This document shows, piece by piece, positions 23,641-36,538 of a stretch of DNA of 64,000 bases (position 1 is the first letter of the stretch; the number at the start of each line of letters is the position of its first letter). The stretch is from Primulina eburnea (taxonomy: Eukaryota > Streptophyta > Magnoliopsida > Lamiales > Gesneriaceae): assembly GCF_022965805.1 (NCBI RefSeq), contig NC_133101.1, forward strand, positions 50,858,342 to 50,922,341, written 5' to 3'. Below the pieces are notes generated by a model, which had not been told where the DNA came from, made no database searches, and worked only from the letters and a program-made list of their open reading frames with translations. A program made the position numbers and the translations under genes.

Positions 23641-26600
23641 AGTGACTCCTTGTCTATTCAATAGTTGTACTGAAGTCGAGTCCATCATTGGCAGACCTGT
23701 CAGTGGTATGTGAGTTTGCTGACGTCTTCCCAGATGAGATTCCGAGTTTGCCTCCAGTTCGAGAGATAGACTTCAGCATTGAATTGGAACCAGGTACAGT
23801 TCCTATTTCTAGAGCTCCATACAGAATGGCACCGATCGAATTTAAAGAATTGAAAGAGCAGTTGGAAGATTTACTGGCCAAGGGTTACATTAGACCGAGT
23901 GTTTCTCCTTGGGGTGCTCCAAGTATTATTTGTGAGAAAGAATGATGGCTCAATGAGACTCTACATTGACTACCGGCAACTGAACAAGGCTACGGTAAAG
24001 AACAAATACCATTTGCCTCGTATAGATGATTTATTTGATCAGTTGCAGAGGTTCTTCTGTTTATTCCAAGATCGATTTGAGAATCTGGATATCATCAACT
24101 AAGAGTTCGAGATTCTGATATTCCGAAGACAGCTTTCAGAACCAGGTATGGCCATTATGAGTTTATAGTCATGCCGTTTGGTTTAACAAATGCTCCAGCT
24201 GTATTTATGGATCTGATTAACCGCATATTTCAGAAGTATCTCGATGATTTTGTGATTATTTTCATTGATGATATTTTGATTTATTCAAAGAATTTGAATG
24301 ATCATGCCGAACATTAGAGAATTGTTTTAAGAACTCTGAGGGCTGAGAAATTATATGTCAAACTGTCGAAATGTGAATTCTGGCTGAGACAGGTTGTATT
24401 TCTAGATCACATCATATACGGAGATGGTATTTCTATCGATCCTAGCAAGGTTGAGGCCATGATCAGTTGTCCTAAACCGACGTCTGTGCCAGAGATACGC
24501 AGTTTTATGGGTTTAGCAGGCTACTATCAACAATTCATCAAAAATTTTCCAGTATTGCTAAACCTATTACGCAGCTGACTCATAAGAATGCTCCATTTAT
24601 TTGGTCAGAGGAGTGTGAGTCCAGTTTCTTAGAGTTGAAGAAGAGGTTAACCAGTGCTCCGGTGTTGACTATCCCATCAGGTACTGGTGATTTTGTTGTG
24701 TATGGTGACGCTTCTCACAGAGCATTGGGTTGTGTTCTGATTCAGCGGGGACATATGATGCTTATGCCTCCAGACAACTGAAGCCACATGAGACTTTCTA
24801 CCCAATTCATGATCTTGAATTGCCGGCCATTGTTTTTGCACTGAAGATATGGCGACATTACCTATACGGTGAGAAGTTTGAGATTTATTCTGATCATAAA
24901 AGCTTGAAATATCTGTTTCACAATCAGATTTGAATATGAGGCAGCGAATATGACTTGATTTATTGAAGGATTTCGATTGTGAAATCAAGTACTATCCGAG
25001 AAAGTCCAATGCAGCAGCTGATGCACTAAGTCGAAAGGTATTTTCTTTGTCCTTATCGACTATTAGTGTTTCAAATTTGATTGAAGATTGTTGTCTTTCT
25101 GAATTGGTATTTGAGACAGATTGTAAACCGTTGAGACTCTATGTTGTTCAAGTCGAACCAGAGCTGATTTTGAGAATTAAAGCGGCTCAGAAAGTTGATC
25201 AGAATGTTCAAAACTCGATTGCGATGGTCAGAGCAGGGCATCGATCCTGAGTATCAGGTTCGTGACAGTGTATTAGATGTGAATAATCGTCTTGTTGTGC
25301 CAAATGTTTCAGATTTGAAACGACAGATATTGTCAGAATCACACAGCAGTCGATTCAGTATTCATCCTTGTGGTAGAAAAATGTACAATGATTTGAAAAG
25401 ACAGTTTTTGTGGAAACATATGAAATCAGATATTGCAGAGTTTGTTTCCAGATGTCTGAATTTCCAACAGGTGAAAGCTGAAAGAAAGAAATCAGGAGGT
25501 CTGTTGCACAGCTTGTCTATTCCTGAATGGAAATGAGATCACATTTCCATGGACTTCGTGACGAAGCTACCACGTTCCTCCCGAGGTTGTGATACGATTT
25601 GGGTTGTGATTGACAGATTAACCAAATCCGCATGTTTTATTCCGTACAAGGATGACGTACAGACATGACAAGATGGCATATATTTATGTCAGAGAAGTGG
25701 TCAGATTGCACGGAGTGCCAAAGCCGATTGTATCAGACCATGATCCTCGGTTTACTTCGCACTTTTGGCACAGTTTACAGCAGGCTCTAAAGTACAAAGT
25801 TACATCTTATAGTACCACATATTATCCGCAGAATTTTAATTTTTAGCGGTACGTAAATTTTATCGAATCGATGGAATTTTTGAGGGTTTGGCTAGTATTT
25901 TAAAAAAATTCCAAAACGAAATATTTGTCGAGATGGTGTTTAGATTAAATGGGCCTAATTTTAAGCTTATTGGACTTAAAACCCTTTTTATTTTTAATTA
26001 AGGCTCATTAGTGCATTTTAATTAACCTAAAGCACCATTAAATTAAACCTAAACCTATCCCTACACCAATTACCCTTCCCACCATCCGACAACACCTTAC
26101 TCCTTCATTATATAGGTGGGTTCAGCAGCATTTCTTCTCTTAAAATACAGCTGGTTGTCTTGGTTCCAATCATTCGTGTAAATTAATCCAACCGAAGTTT
26201 CTCCGTTGCTCTTCTTTTCAACCTTCTCGCATAAAAGATCAACATGCATGCTTTGTATCACCTTTGCTGCATCATTTTGTATCACCTTTGCTGCATCATT
26301 TGGTGCTAGATTTTGGCACTGGTTGGGAAGATTCTTTGCCACTTTGTAAGTTTTCGTACAACAACAGCTATCAGAAGAGTATTGAGATGGCACCGTTTGA
26401 AGCGTTGTACGGCAAGAAGTGCAGATCCCCATTGTATTGGGATGATATATCTGAGGTACCTGAGATTGAGCCTGATATGATTCGAGAGATGACAGAGAAA
26501 GTGAAGCTGATTCAGAAGTGAATGAAGACAGCTCAAGACAGACAGGTCAAATATGCCAATGTTTGACGTAGACCATTGGTATTTGAGGCAGGAGACAGAG

Positions 26601-27005
26601 TATTTTTGAAGATTTCTCCTTTCAGAGGCGTTTTCAGATTTGGCAAGAGAGTAAAATTGTCTCCACAATACATTGGGCCGTACGAGATTCTCGAGAAGAT
26701 ATGAGATCGTGTATATCAACTCGCATTACCGCCTTCTCTATCTGGAATACATGATGTCTTTCATGTATCTTTATTGCGGAAGTATTCCTGATGCTTCACA
26801 TATTCTTCAGCCAGATGAGGCAGAATTGGATGAGACATTGAGTTACTTCGAGAAGCCGATTCAAATTCTCGATGGTAAAGAAAAGCAACTCAGAACGAAA
26901 ACTATTCTGCTTGTCAAAGTTCAGTGGAGTCGTCATGGCATCGACGAAGCTACCTGGGAAACTGAATCAGACATGAGACAGAAATTCCCAGAGTTATTTT
27001 ATTGA
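23641..27005 (+). pseudogene. Gypsy-2 pol, heavily broken
   Basis: RT begins around [20 protein letters not shown] (from about 23707), with WGAP, a frameshift near 23940, [34 protein letters not shown] and FIDDILIYS (about 24260). RNase H region about 24690-25020. Integrase zinc finger about 25310-25500, in which the second CxxC cysteine reads F (CLNF), then SMDFV and SDHDPRF. After the PQ block at about 25830 the frame is replaced by an LTR fragment (25833-26299). Coding resumes near 26302 with LDFGTGWEDSL and ends with the chromodomain-like KVQWSRHGIDEATWETES and a stop at 27003-27005. Stops include TGA at the tryptophan after SIPEWK. Confidence 0.82.
25833..26299 (+). repeat. Ectopic LTR fragment inside Gypsy-2 integrase
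   Basis: Near-identical to the reverse complement of about 19738-20188 of the solo LTR. The left join sits in shared sequence TTATCCGCAGA (25822-25832), present in both the pol reading and the LTR. The right join carries a 23-bp tandem duplication of TGTATCACCTTTGCTGCATC plus three bases (about 26254-26299). About 40 codons of integrase are missing. No LTR ends or target duplication are present, so this is not a normal insertion. Confidence 0.8.
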
Positions 27006-27092
27006 TGTGAGTTTCCTGTTTAGCTTCTGTTATACATTTCTTATTTGATATGATTTGATTGCCTGTGATTTCGGGGACGAAATCGTATCTTG

Positions 27093-27475
27093 AAAATATT
27101 AGTCGAGTTCTCGAAAAGTTCATATTTTCATCGAAAATCGAATATCGTTAAAAATTACGACTCGACGTATAAAAACACCTCAAAAGTTACCATTTTCAAA
27201 ATACCCTATACCATATACCCCATATTAAATAATTATAATTAATTGTTTCATAAAAATATTTCTCTCATGTGGTCCCCGATCTCCGTTCCTTGATCTCATG
27301 TTTTAACATTAACAACACAGTTTTAATGCATTCAAGTAAAAAAAAACTACCTATTAAACATATAAACATGTCTAACATAATTAATTTATGTAATTAAAAT
27401 CATTTAATTAGCTATTTCTCATTTTTCTTAGATTTGCACGCAGTTGGATTAGGTTATCGCGTTTTGAACCTTACA
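27093..27475 (-). repeat. Truncated 3' LTR of minus-strand element E
   Basis: Resembles the end of element C's LTR (the ...CTCGA...AAATTACG...CGTATAAAA...CACCTCA block) and ends GAACCTTACA at 27475. It is followed by ATTCCTCCCTCCCTTAA, the complement of a polypurine tract. The left side is lost at the junction with Gypsy-2. Confidence 0.7.
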
Positions 27476-27922
27476 ATTCCTCCCTCCCTTAAATTAAATT
27501 TCGCCTCGAAATTAAAATTTACCGAATAAATCTGGGTAGCACCTCCTCATGTCCCTCTCAGTTTCAAAAGTAGCTTCTTCCTACGAGTGATTTAGCCACT
27601 TGACGTTGACTATTGGTATAAATTTGTTTCAGAGTCTTCTTTCTTGTCTACCTAGGATTTCAATAGTTCTTTCCTCGTATGACATATTTAGAGTCAACTG
27701 CAGAGACTCACAATTTAGTACATGTGAAGGGTTCGACATGTACTTTCGCAGTATCGAGATGTGGAACACATTATGTACTCCGGTTAGTATAGGTGGCAAT
27801 GCCACTCTATAAGCTAATGTTCCAATCATCTTTAAATTCTCAAACGGCCCTATAAACCTCGGACTGAGCTTGCTTTTTTTACCAAATCTCATAACACCAT
27901 TCATGGGTGTTACTTTAAGAAA
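27476..27922 (-). pseudogene. Element E pol C-terminus (chromodomain side)
   Basis: On the minus strand: VMRFGKKSKLSPRFIGPFE, LAYRVALPP, GVHNVFHISILRKYM and SYEERTIEILGRQE (27629-27904), then broken chromodomain-like sequence to the polypurine tract. It joins in frame with 36539-36791 across element D, whose target duplication TACGT lies at the break (the GDHV|YV position). Confidence 0.82.
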
Positions 27923-27927
27923 TACGT

Positions 27928-30856
27928 TATAATGGCCCGAAAATTCGCGTTTAAAAATTTACGAAAAAATTAAAAAATTTCTTTTTAAATAATTAAAATG
28001 TCTCATTCATAAGTTAACTGATAAATAAAGTTTAATATTCAAAATGGCATCAGAAGAAGTTAATGTTTGCAAAATAACAAGTTAAAGTAATCCAACAACG
28101 GATAAAAATGTTTGAGCATAAAAATGGTAAATGCTGTAAATGAGATCCTCGGGTTCCACTACTGCCGACCCAAGCTAGCTCACTGGTCCCCGCCCTCGGC
28201 CCCGACATCATCAGTACCTACAACAATCAAGTCTAGTGAGTCTAAAGACTCAGCATGCATATATCGTAAATAACGAGTAAATAATATAATAAAATTGCAT
28301 GGGAGTAAAAATATCATGTCATGAGGCATAACGTGAAAATAACTTATCATAGGCAATTATAATACGTGCATAACTTAATTGAGAATCATAAGTGAAATGT
28401 TTGCTCCTTGGAGCCCTCTAATGAAATAGCATGTAATAATTTTCTGGTGAGATTATGGTCTACGCAAGTGGCCCCTGCACTGAACTGAACTGAACTGAAC
28501 TGACATGTAACTGACAACCGGGTGAAGTAATAATCATCTGATCAGACTAATTCCACAGTATACTGGGTGGAATTGAACTAAACTGAACCGGTGACTGATG
28601 ATCGGGTGATGCAATAATCCCATGATAGTGAAATGGCCACAAGCAATATCGCATAAATCTCAAAAAAATGAATATTTTATAATTTTATGCACGTAATATA
28701 ATTAAATGACATAATTAAATATCATGTATATTTTACCACATGGATTGGATCATTCCCAGGCTCGCTGCGACCTAAATTTAACATGAAAAATATGCAAATG
28801 ATTTTTCTTGACCAAACTTTGTAATTGAATCCAAAAACGAGATAATTACGCCCAATTTTAATCAAGACTCCGTGCCATCCTGAAACAACACCGAACCATC
28901 ATTTAGTCATGATTAAAATACACTTAAAATGATGAAGTAATGCTCCTAATTGTAAGGGCTGAAATTTTGGTGAAAGGAGGCCAAAACATGAAACGCTCTT
29001 TCGAGAGTCAATTTGGCACATTGCACCGTAATTTCTTGTACGATCGATAAAATGATCCGAATCACAAACGGCCAAAAACATGACCTTCCTAACTTGATGA
29101 GGCACTGTCCAGTCCAAAGCCATAGGCTAAAAGCCAACCAAGAACTCAAACGAGCCACTGAACCGAAGAATCAAGTTGCTGTCCAGAAATTCCCGCAACA
29201 GCACTTGTGCTTACATTGCTTCGTTTGCGAGACTATTGGCCATTGGGGCTTGAACCACCGACCAAAGCCACTTCCCAACATCCTAAGGGGTGGCTTGAAC
29301 CATGTCTAAGGGCCCTAGGCCAACCACAATCCAATCCAACACCTAGGACAACACCAAGCTTCAACCGAGAACACAAAAATCTGTACGGTGATGTTTCTGA
29401 AATATTTTTTTGTTGCTGTCATGCATCATACCAGTGGCCATAACGTTAACTATGACTTGATCTAGACATCATGGGGTATGGTGTGAACCAGGGCTAAGGG
29501 CCAGAGGCCAAACAAGGTCCACTCCAAACCACCAAAACCGAAAAGGCATGTGCAGAATTTTAAAGGGGTCGAAGGGGGCTGTTCTTGTTTGTTTCATTTA
29601 AAAACCGATTCCACCATGGACCAAGGCTCAAAAGGGCGACTTGGTCACGTCTTAGACATGATAGGGAGATGTTATAACCATGGCTATAGCCCATAGGGAA
29701 GCCAAGATCAGAACCATCAACCTTGACAGCAAACCAACAAAATCAAAGCACCATATGACACTAGAGGGGAGTTGCTGTCATTTCTGAATTTCCAGCATGT
29801 ATGGGGCTTGAAAGAATGGACCAATATGATCCTAACATGTCCTAGTACATGTCTATATGCAGCATTGGGAGCCTAGGTTCGAACCAATACCTGAAACAAT
29901 GAAAACAAGCCAACCCGTGAGGTAGCAAAGGAAGACCGAAAAATTCTGCATGTGAATTTTCTGAAACTGTGTTTTTGTATTTCGGTTTTCTTGAATTAAA
30001 ATCATGTACAAGTGAAACGAACGAACGAAACGACGACGCGTCGCAGAGGAGACGGAGTGATCTTCTTGTTCTTGCTTCTACTCAATTTTTTTCTCTATTA
30101 ATTCCCTAGCTCACTCTCGATTTTTCTCTCAATATTGGCTCTGAAATTTTGAAATAATGGAGAGGGAGGGAATGGTTAGAAGTGATGAAGGGGAGTTGCA
30201 ATATAGAAGGGATGGCAAGACCAAGTCTTGCTCTCTTTGAATTTGAAATGGTTTGATATTCAAAATTATTTGGAGGGATGACCAATTCTTCAAGGCTACA
30301 ACAAGACAAGGATAATGATCTATTATTAATTAACGGTGGTAAATATATAAAAGGATTATCATGCTAAGAAATGACAAGGAAATGGTCAAAGTTGGTGAGT
30401 TGTCAAAGAATTGTTTAATCACTTAAGGGGTGGCCGAATTTATGCTATTAAGTGGAGGGAAAATATTGGTTAGTTAGTGTATTTTAAATCTTTAGAGCCT
30501 CATCTATCCTTTAAATAATTTAGTGAATTAACACATTAATTATGGAACCTAAATGAACTTATTTCCTACTTACCTCAAGTTACTTAAATAATTCCTTAAA
30601 CATCCTTTTAACTTAAATTAACTTATTAGTTAGCTAAAATAAATTCTGAGAATGTCTTCTTAATATTAAATTTTATCTCAAAACTCCAACTCCAGTCCTG
30701 CCTCACTTAATTAACTGAAAAGGTAATACTTAAACTACTGAATAAAATAAATAAATTTAAATAAAAGAATTGCAAATAATAATAAAAAAATTATTTTAAT
30801 TTAAAATGCTAGAAATTATGCATGGCTTATACGTAGTCTAATTTACGGGTTCTACA
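27928..30856 (-). repeat. Element D 3' LTR (left), 2929 bp
   Basis: Plus-strand start is TATAATGGCCCG, where the other copy has TGTAATGGCCCG (a G-to-A change in the terminal TG). It ends ACGGGTTCTACA. It is followed by ACCCTTCCCCTCTTAAAAG, the reversed polypurine tract. The hairpin block is at 28238-28251 and a CTGAA pentanucleotide repeat at about 28478-28502. Confidence 0.85.
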
Positions 30857-33509
30857 ACCCTTCCCCTCTTAAAAGAAATTTCGTCCTCGAAATTCGCTTA
30901 TCCTGATAAACAAAAAAAGTGTAGACTCTTAATTCTAGAATCCTACTAATCCACGCTTCCGATGCGCTACTATGATAAGATAAATATTAAGCTGTCCTTA
31001 CGTCTCCTCAATCCTAAATAAATTTGTCTACTAATGTCCTCGTTTGTGAATTGCAACTTAAAACAACTTATGGTGACTTAGTTCTATTCAACTATAGCCC
31101 CGAATTTTGACTTATCCCACAGTTTCTCATACTAGAGATGGATGTCCAAATTTATCGCACCTTACTTTTCTTATATTATACTCGTAATATTCATCGACTT
31201 ATTATATTAGAATTTATGCGGTTCGACTTAAGAAACCTTTGTACCAAAATTTACTGATCGACTTCTATCTCAGTAGAACGCTTAAAGGTTACACCTTATT
31301 TCAACCTCATAGTAGTATTAACCTAAAATCCTTGAATCGAATCTTTATCTTACGGCACTAAACTTACGTAACTTATTATTTACAAGTGCATCCTGGGTGT
31401 GAAATCGTTGTAAATCTTAAACCTCGAATAACGTTAATCCATAAAACTCAATTATACAACATCGACCTTCTACCTCAATAATAACACTTCTAGCATCAAT
31501 TACCTGATCAAACAATCCTCTTCCCAATTACAATCTAATTGAGGCCTAGGACTCTGAACTTCCTCATTGGAACAAGCGTCGCATTCTTATGTATCCTTAA
31601 TGCTTACTTAATTCTAGCATATAAACTTACTAAGTTAGCCCATGGTAGCATTAGACTAACTTTAATAAATCAATTTCACTTATAACCCATAGAATTCTGC
31701 TATCCCCATATCAAGCTTTTAGATTTCTTACTTGATAAAAAAATATTAATATTCATCAATTGATAACTTATATTGAACACAACTAATTCCCTTTTGTTTT
31801 TATTTCACCCCAAATTTCCGTATGAACAAATATCCCATAAATTTGAAATTCAAACTTACCTAATCCAAATAGCTTTGAATAAAATAATTCCAATACACAT
31901 ATCTGTTTAGTTCCAAGTTTGTTAATGACTTCCAAAATTTCTCTAGACAAGGTGTCTACCTCACCTCTTACGTGCGTCTACCAATTAAACTAACCATCAT
32001 CGTACCCAACTTTCCTAAAAATTTTAAATTCTCACAAGGTATAATCTTAACTGTTAAGATCATGACTAAAACTTGTGACACATCAAACTTATGTTCTCAA
32101 AAATTTACTAACTCAATGTTTATCCTTATAACTTAACTAACCGATCAAATTTACCTTAAATCGTCATCACTTTAAATTATTAATGTGCCACAACATTATT
32201 TCACTAACGCTATTACGCCTAAGATTGATTCATCCTACAATGTCCTTGGTTACCATTCATTATAACATTATAACCCAAATATCTAAATATTCTATATTTT
32301 CTTCGAGCCTAAATAACCGAAAATTCCTACCATTAAACCGTTCAATTCTCACTTACTACTAAATAAGTTCTCAAATTTCTTAAAATTTTAAAATTAATTC
32401 TTACTTTCCTCGAATATCGTCCATTTTTTTCCTAAATCTCGAAAATTCCACAATTACTCATGAGTCCTCAGTATTCCCAATTTCATTTTATAGATTTCCC
32501 GTATCATAAGGTTCAAACCCAAAATTAATTCTCATAACACGTCTTACATTTCTATAAATACTTAAAATCCCAAGTGTTCCTTAAAAGTTCTCAATTACAT
32601 CCCTAAAATTTTGAAACTTGCAATCTGGCCCTTACAGTTCTCCAAATTTACATTTTGTCTCTACAACTCTCCGAAATTTGCACCACTGTCCCCATAAAAT
32701 TTTCCATTTTTACCTCATTAAACTTTTAAATTCTCGAACTCAAAATTAAATCCCAAAATTTGGTAAATTCAAACATAGTCCCTTAGAATTTTTGTTTTGC
32801 ACTTAGGTTCTAAAATTATTATTTATTACAATTAGGTCCCTAAAATTCTCAATTCATGCTATTACATCCTTAAATCTAACTAGGTAGAGCATGTATCCTA
32901 AATAAATTCTAAGTTTTATACTTCCAAATATTGTCGTAGTCTTTGAATCATTAATCATTGCATGGAATCCTCAAAAATTTAATTCAACTAGCAACCACGA
33001 ACCATCATTAATTTCTTACAAATTCTACAAGTCCCCAAAACATTCATAATTTTTAAGTTTAACTTATGGTCCATAAGTAGAACATCAGTACTACTAACCA
33101 AAAAATTAATATAGTCAAATAATTTATGACCTCTCCTAATGCCCAATAGCAAAATTCTTATTTATGTCCGGTGGGGGTGGAGGTGCATTTCCCTCCTACG
33201 TCTGATGCTCACCGTCCTCATGACGGCGCTCATCATCCCTCACGCGCTCAACAAGGTGTCTAGGAGGCATACTGCTCCATACATAACCCATACGTAACCA
33301 ACATGCATAATTCCATAATTTATTTAATTTAAATACTGAACAATAAAAATCTGGACGTAAAATATTTCATGAAAAGCATGCTGTTAAATAATTCATGCTT
33401 TAAATAAAATACGTAAATGTAAAACTTACAGACCGAAGACGTGACTTCGTGAGCTTCTCGTGGTCAGTAGTAGTTCAAACCTATACAGAACCATTTCTCT
33501 GATACCAGC
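30857..33509 (-). other. Element D interior, largely non-coding
   Basis: AT-rich with short imperfect repeats and no pol motifs on either strand. The edges match element C's interior: the ACGCTTCCG(A/C)TGCGCTACT...GTCCTTACGTCTC part near 30953-31010 corresponds to 43763-43820, and the part with TAGAACATC near 33079 corresponds to about 44382. The reversed PBS CTCTGATACCA is at 33497-33507. Confidence 0.75.
33140..33270 (-). pseudogene. Element D gag start remnant
   Basis: Minus-strand ATG at 33268-33270 opens MPPRHLVERVRDDE, clearly related to the MPPRRLVGRPKGG start of Gypsy-1 gag. It reaches TAG at 33196-33198 after 24 codons, then shows a proline run like Gypsy-1's before similarity is lost. 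It lacks capsid and zinc-knuckle domains. It may now serve only as leader or packaging sequence. Confidence 0.75.
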
Positions 33510-36500
33510 TGTAATGGCCCGAAAATTCGCGTTTGAAAATTTACGGAAAAATTAAAAATTTCTTTTTTAAATAATTAAAATGTCTCATTCATAAGTTAAC
33601 TGATAAATAAAGTTTAATATTCAAAATGGCAGCGGAAGAATTTAATGTTTCCAAAATAACAAGTTAAAGCAATCCAACAACGGATAAAAATGTTTGAGCA
33701 TAAAAATGGTAAATGCTGTAAATGAGGTCCTCAGGGTTCCACTACTGCCGACCCAAGCTAGCACACTGGTCCCCGCCCTCGGCCCCGACATCATCAGTAC
33801 CTACAACAATCAAGTCTAGTGAGTCTAAAGACTCAGCATGCATATATCGTAAATAATGATTAAATAATATAATAAAATTTCATGGGAGTAAAAATATCAT
33901 GTCATGAGGCATAACGTGAAAATAACTTATCATGGGCAATTATAATACGTGCATAAATGAACTGAGAATCATAAGTGAAATGTTTGCTACTTGGAGCCTT
34001 GTAATGAAATAGCATGTAATAATTTTCTGGTGAGATTATGGTCTACGCAAGTGGCCCCTGAACTGAACTGAACTGAACTGACCGGTAACTGACGACCGGG
34101 TGAAGTAATAATCTGTCTGATTAGACTAATGCCACAGTATACTGGGTGGAACTGAACTGAACTGAACTGAACTGAACCGGTGACTGACGACTGGGTGATG
34201 CAATAATCCCATGATAGTGAAATGGCCACAAGCAATATCGCATAAATCTCAAAAAAAATGAATATTTTATAATTTTATGCACATAATATAATTAAATGGC
34301 ATAATTAAATATCCTGTATATTTTATCCACAAAGATTGGATCGTTCCCAGGCTCGCTGCGACCAAAATTTAACATGAAAAATATGCAAATGATTTTTCTT
34401 GACCAAACTTTGTAATTGAATCAAAAAACGAGACAATTACGCCCAACTACTTCGTATTTAATCATGACTCCGTGCCAACCCGAACCAACACTGAAACATC
34501 ATTTAGTCATGATTAAAATACACTTAAAATGATGAAGTAATGCTCCTAAAATGGTACGGGCCGAAATTTTGGTGAATGGAGGCCAAAACATGAAACGCTC
34601 TTTCGAGAGTCAATTTGGCTACATTGCACCATAATTTCTCGTACGATCTCTAAAATTATCCGAATCACGAACGGCTAAAAAGCATGACCTTCCTAACTTG
34701 ATGAGGCACTTTCCAGTCCAAGGCCATAGGCTAAAAGCCAACCAAGAACTCAGACGAGCCACTGAACCAAAGCAGCAAGTTGATGTCCAGAAATTCCAGC
34801 AACCTGCACTTGTGCTTACATTGCTTCGTTTGCGAGACTATTGGCCATTGGGGCTTGAACCACCGACCAGAGCCTCTTCCCAACATCCTAAGGGGTGGCT
34901 TGAACCATGGATAAGGGCCCTAGGCCAACCACAATCCAATCCAACACCTAGGACAACACCAAACTTCAACTGAGAACACAAAAATCTGTACGGTGATGTT
35001 TCTAAAATTTTGTTTTGTTGCCGTCATGCATCATACCAGTGGCCATAACGTTGACCATGGCTTGATCTAGACATCATGGGGTATGGTGTGAACCAGGACT
35101 AAGGGCCAGAGGCCAACCAAGGTCCACTCCAAACCACCAAAACCGAAAAGGCATGTGCAGAATTTAAAGGGGTCGAAGGGGGCTATTCTTGTTTGTTTCA
35201 TTTAAAAACCGATTCCACCATAGGACCAAGGCTCAAAAGGGCAAACTTGGTCACGTCTTAGACATGATAGGGAGATGTTATAACCATGGCTATAGCCCAT
35301 AGGGCAGCCAAGATCAGAACCATCAACCTTGACAGCAAACCAACAAAATCGAAGCACCATATGACACTAGAGGGGAGTTGCTGTCATTTCTGAATTTCCA
35401 GCAGGTATGGGGCTTGAAAGAATGGACCAATATGATCCTAACATATCCTAGTACATGTCTAGATTCAGCATTGGGAGCCTAGGGTCGAACCAATACCTTA
35501 AACAATGAAAACAAGCCAACCTGTGAGGTAGCAAAGGAAGACCGAAAAATTCTGCATGTGCATTTTCTGAAAATGTGTTGATGTATTTCGGTTTTCTTGA
35601 ATTAAAATCATGTACAAGTGATGTTTAAGAATATCTATATGACTTGATTGAAGAGCAAATAAAAATATATAGATGCCTTGGTTCGTTTTGAAAGAAAAAC
35701 GAACGAAACGACGACGCGACGCGGAGGATACGGAGTGATCTTCTTGTTCTTGCTTCTACTCAATTTTTTTCTCTATTAATTCCCTAGCTCACTCTCGATT
35801 TTTCTCTCAATATTGGCTCTGAAATTTCGAAATAATGGAGAGGGAGGGAATGGTTAGGAGTGATGAAGGGGAGTTGCAATATACAAGGGATGGCAAGTCC
35901 AAGTCTTGCTCTCTTTGAATTTGAAATGGTTTGATATTCAAAATTATTTGGAGGGATGACCGATTCCTCAAGGCTACAACAAGACAAGGATAATGATCTA
36001 TTATTAATTAATGGTGGTAAATAAATGAAAGGATTATCATGCTAAGAAATGACAAGGAAAGAGTCAAAGGTGATGAGTTGTCAAAGAATTGTTTAATCAC
36101 TTAAGGGGTGGCCGAATTTATGCTATTAAGTGGAGGGAAAATATTGGTTAGTTAGTGTATTTTAAATCTTTAGAGCCTCATCTATCCTTTAAATAATTTA
36201 GTGAATTAACACATTAATTATGGAACCTAAATGAACTTATTTTCTACTTACCTCAAGTTACTTAAATAATTCCTTAAACCTCCTTTTAACTTAAATTAAC
36301 TTATTAGCTAGCTAAAATTAATTCTGGGAATGTCTTCTTAATATTAAATTTTATCTCAAAACTCCAACTCCAGTCCGGCCTCACTTAATTAACTGAAAAG
36401 GTAATACTTAAACTACTAAATAAAATAAATAAATTTAAATAAAAGAATTTCAAATAATAATAAAAAAAATCATTTTAATTTAAAATGCTAGAAATTATGC

Positions 36501-36533
36501 ATGGCTTAAGTAGTCTAATTTACGGATTCTACA
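33510..36533 (-). repeat. Element D 5' LTR (right), 3024 bp
   Basis: Starts TGTAATGGCCCG and ends ACGGATTCTACA on the plus strand. The hairpin block is at 33821-33834. The CTGAA-type repeat (about 34060-34080 and 34148-34176) differs in copy number from the left LTR. Confidence 0.86.
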
Positions 36534-36538
36534 TACGT

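Larger units (their letters stand above)
21426..27092 (+). mobile_element. Gypsy-2: decayed Tekay-like chromovirus lacking its 3' LTR
   Basis: The 5' LTR (21426-23021), PBS, gag start, RT, RNase H, integrase and chromodomain-like tail are recognisable in order on the plus strand. It is inserted in A's integrase sequence (left flank AATAA, 21421-21425). After the final stop at about 27003 the GGGGACGAAAT motif is seen at about 27074, but the expected TGTAATGCCC LTR start is absent. The sequence switches near 27090 to the LTR of minus-strand element E, so the right end was deleted. Gag is truncated and pol has multiple stops and frameshifts. Confidence 0.82.
27928..36533 (-). mobile_element. 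Element D: non-autonomous LTR retrotransposon
   Basis: 8.6 kb, minus strand, flanked by exact TACGT (27923-27927 and 36534-36538). The LTRs are at 27928-30856 and 33510-36533, with the reversed PBS next to the right LTR and the reversed polypurine tract next to the left one. The 2.65-kb interior has only a gag start remnant, and no protease, RT or integrase. It resembles a LARD/TR-GAG type derivative of a Tekay-like chromovirus that would depend on enzymes made elsewhere. Its LTRs differ by scattered substitutions and one gap of roughly 80 bp (left copy near 30016), so it is older than element C. Confidence 0.87.
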
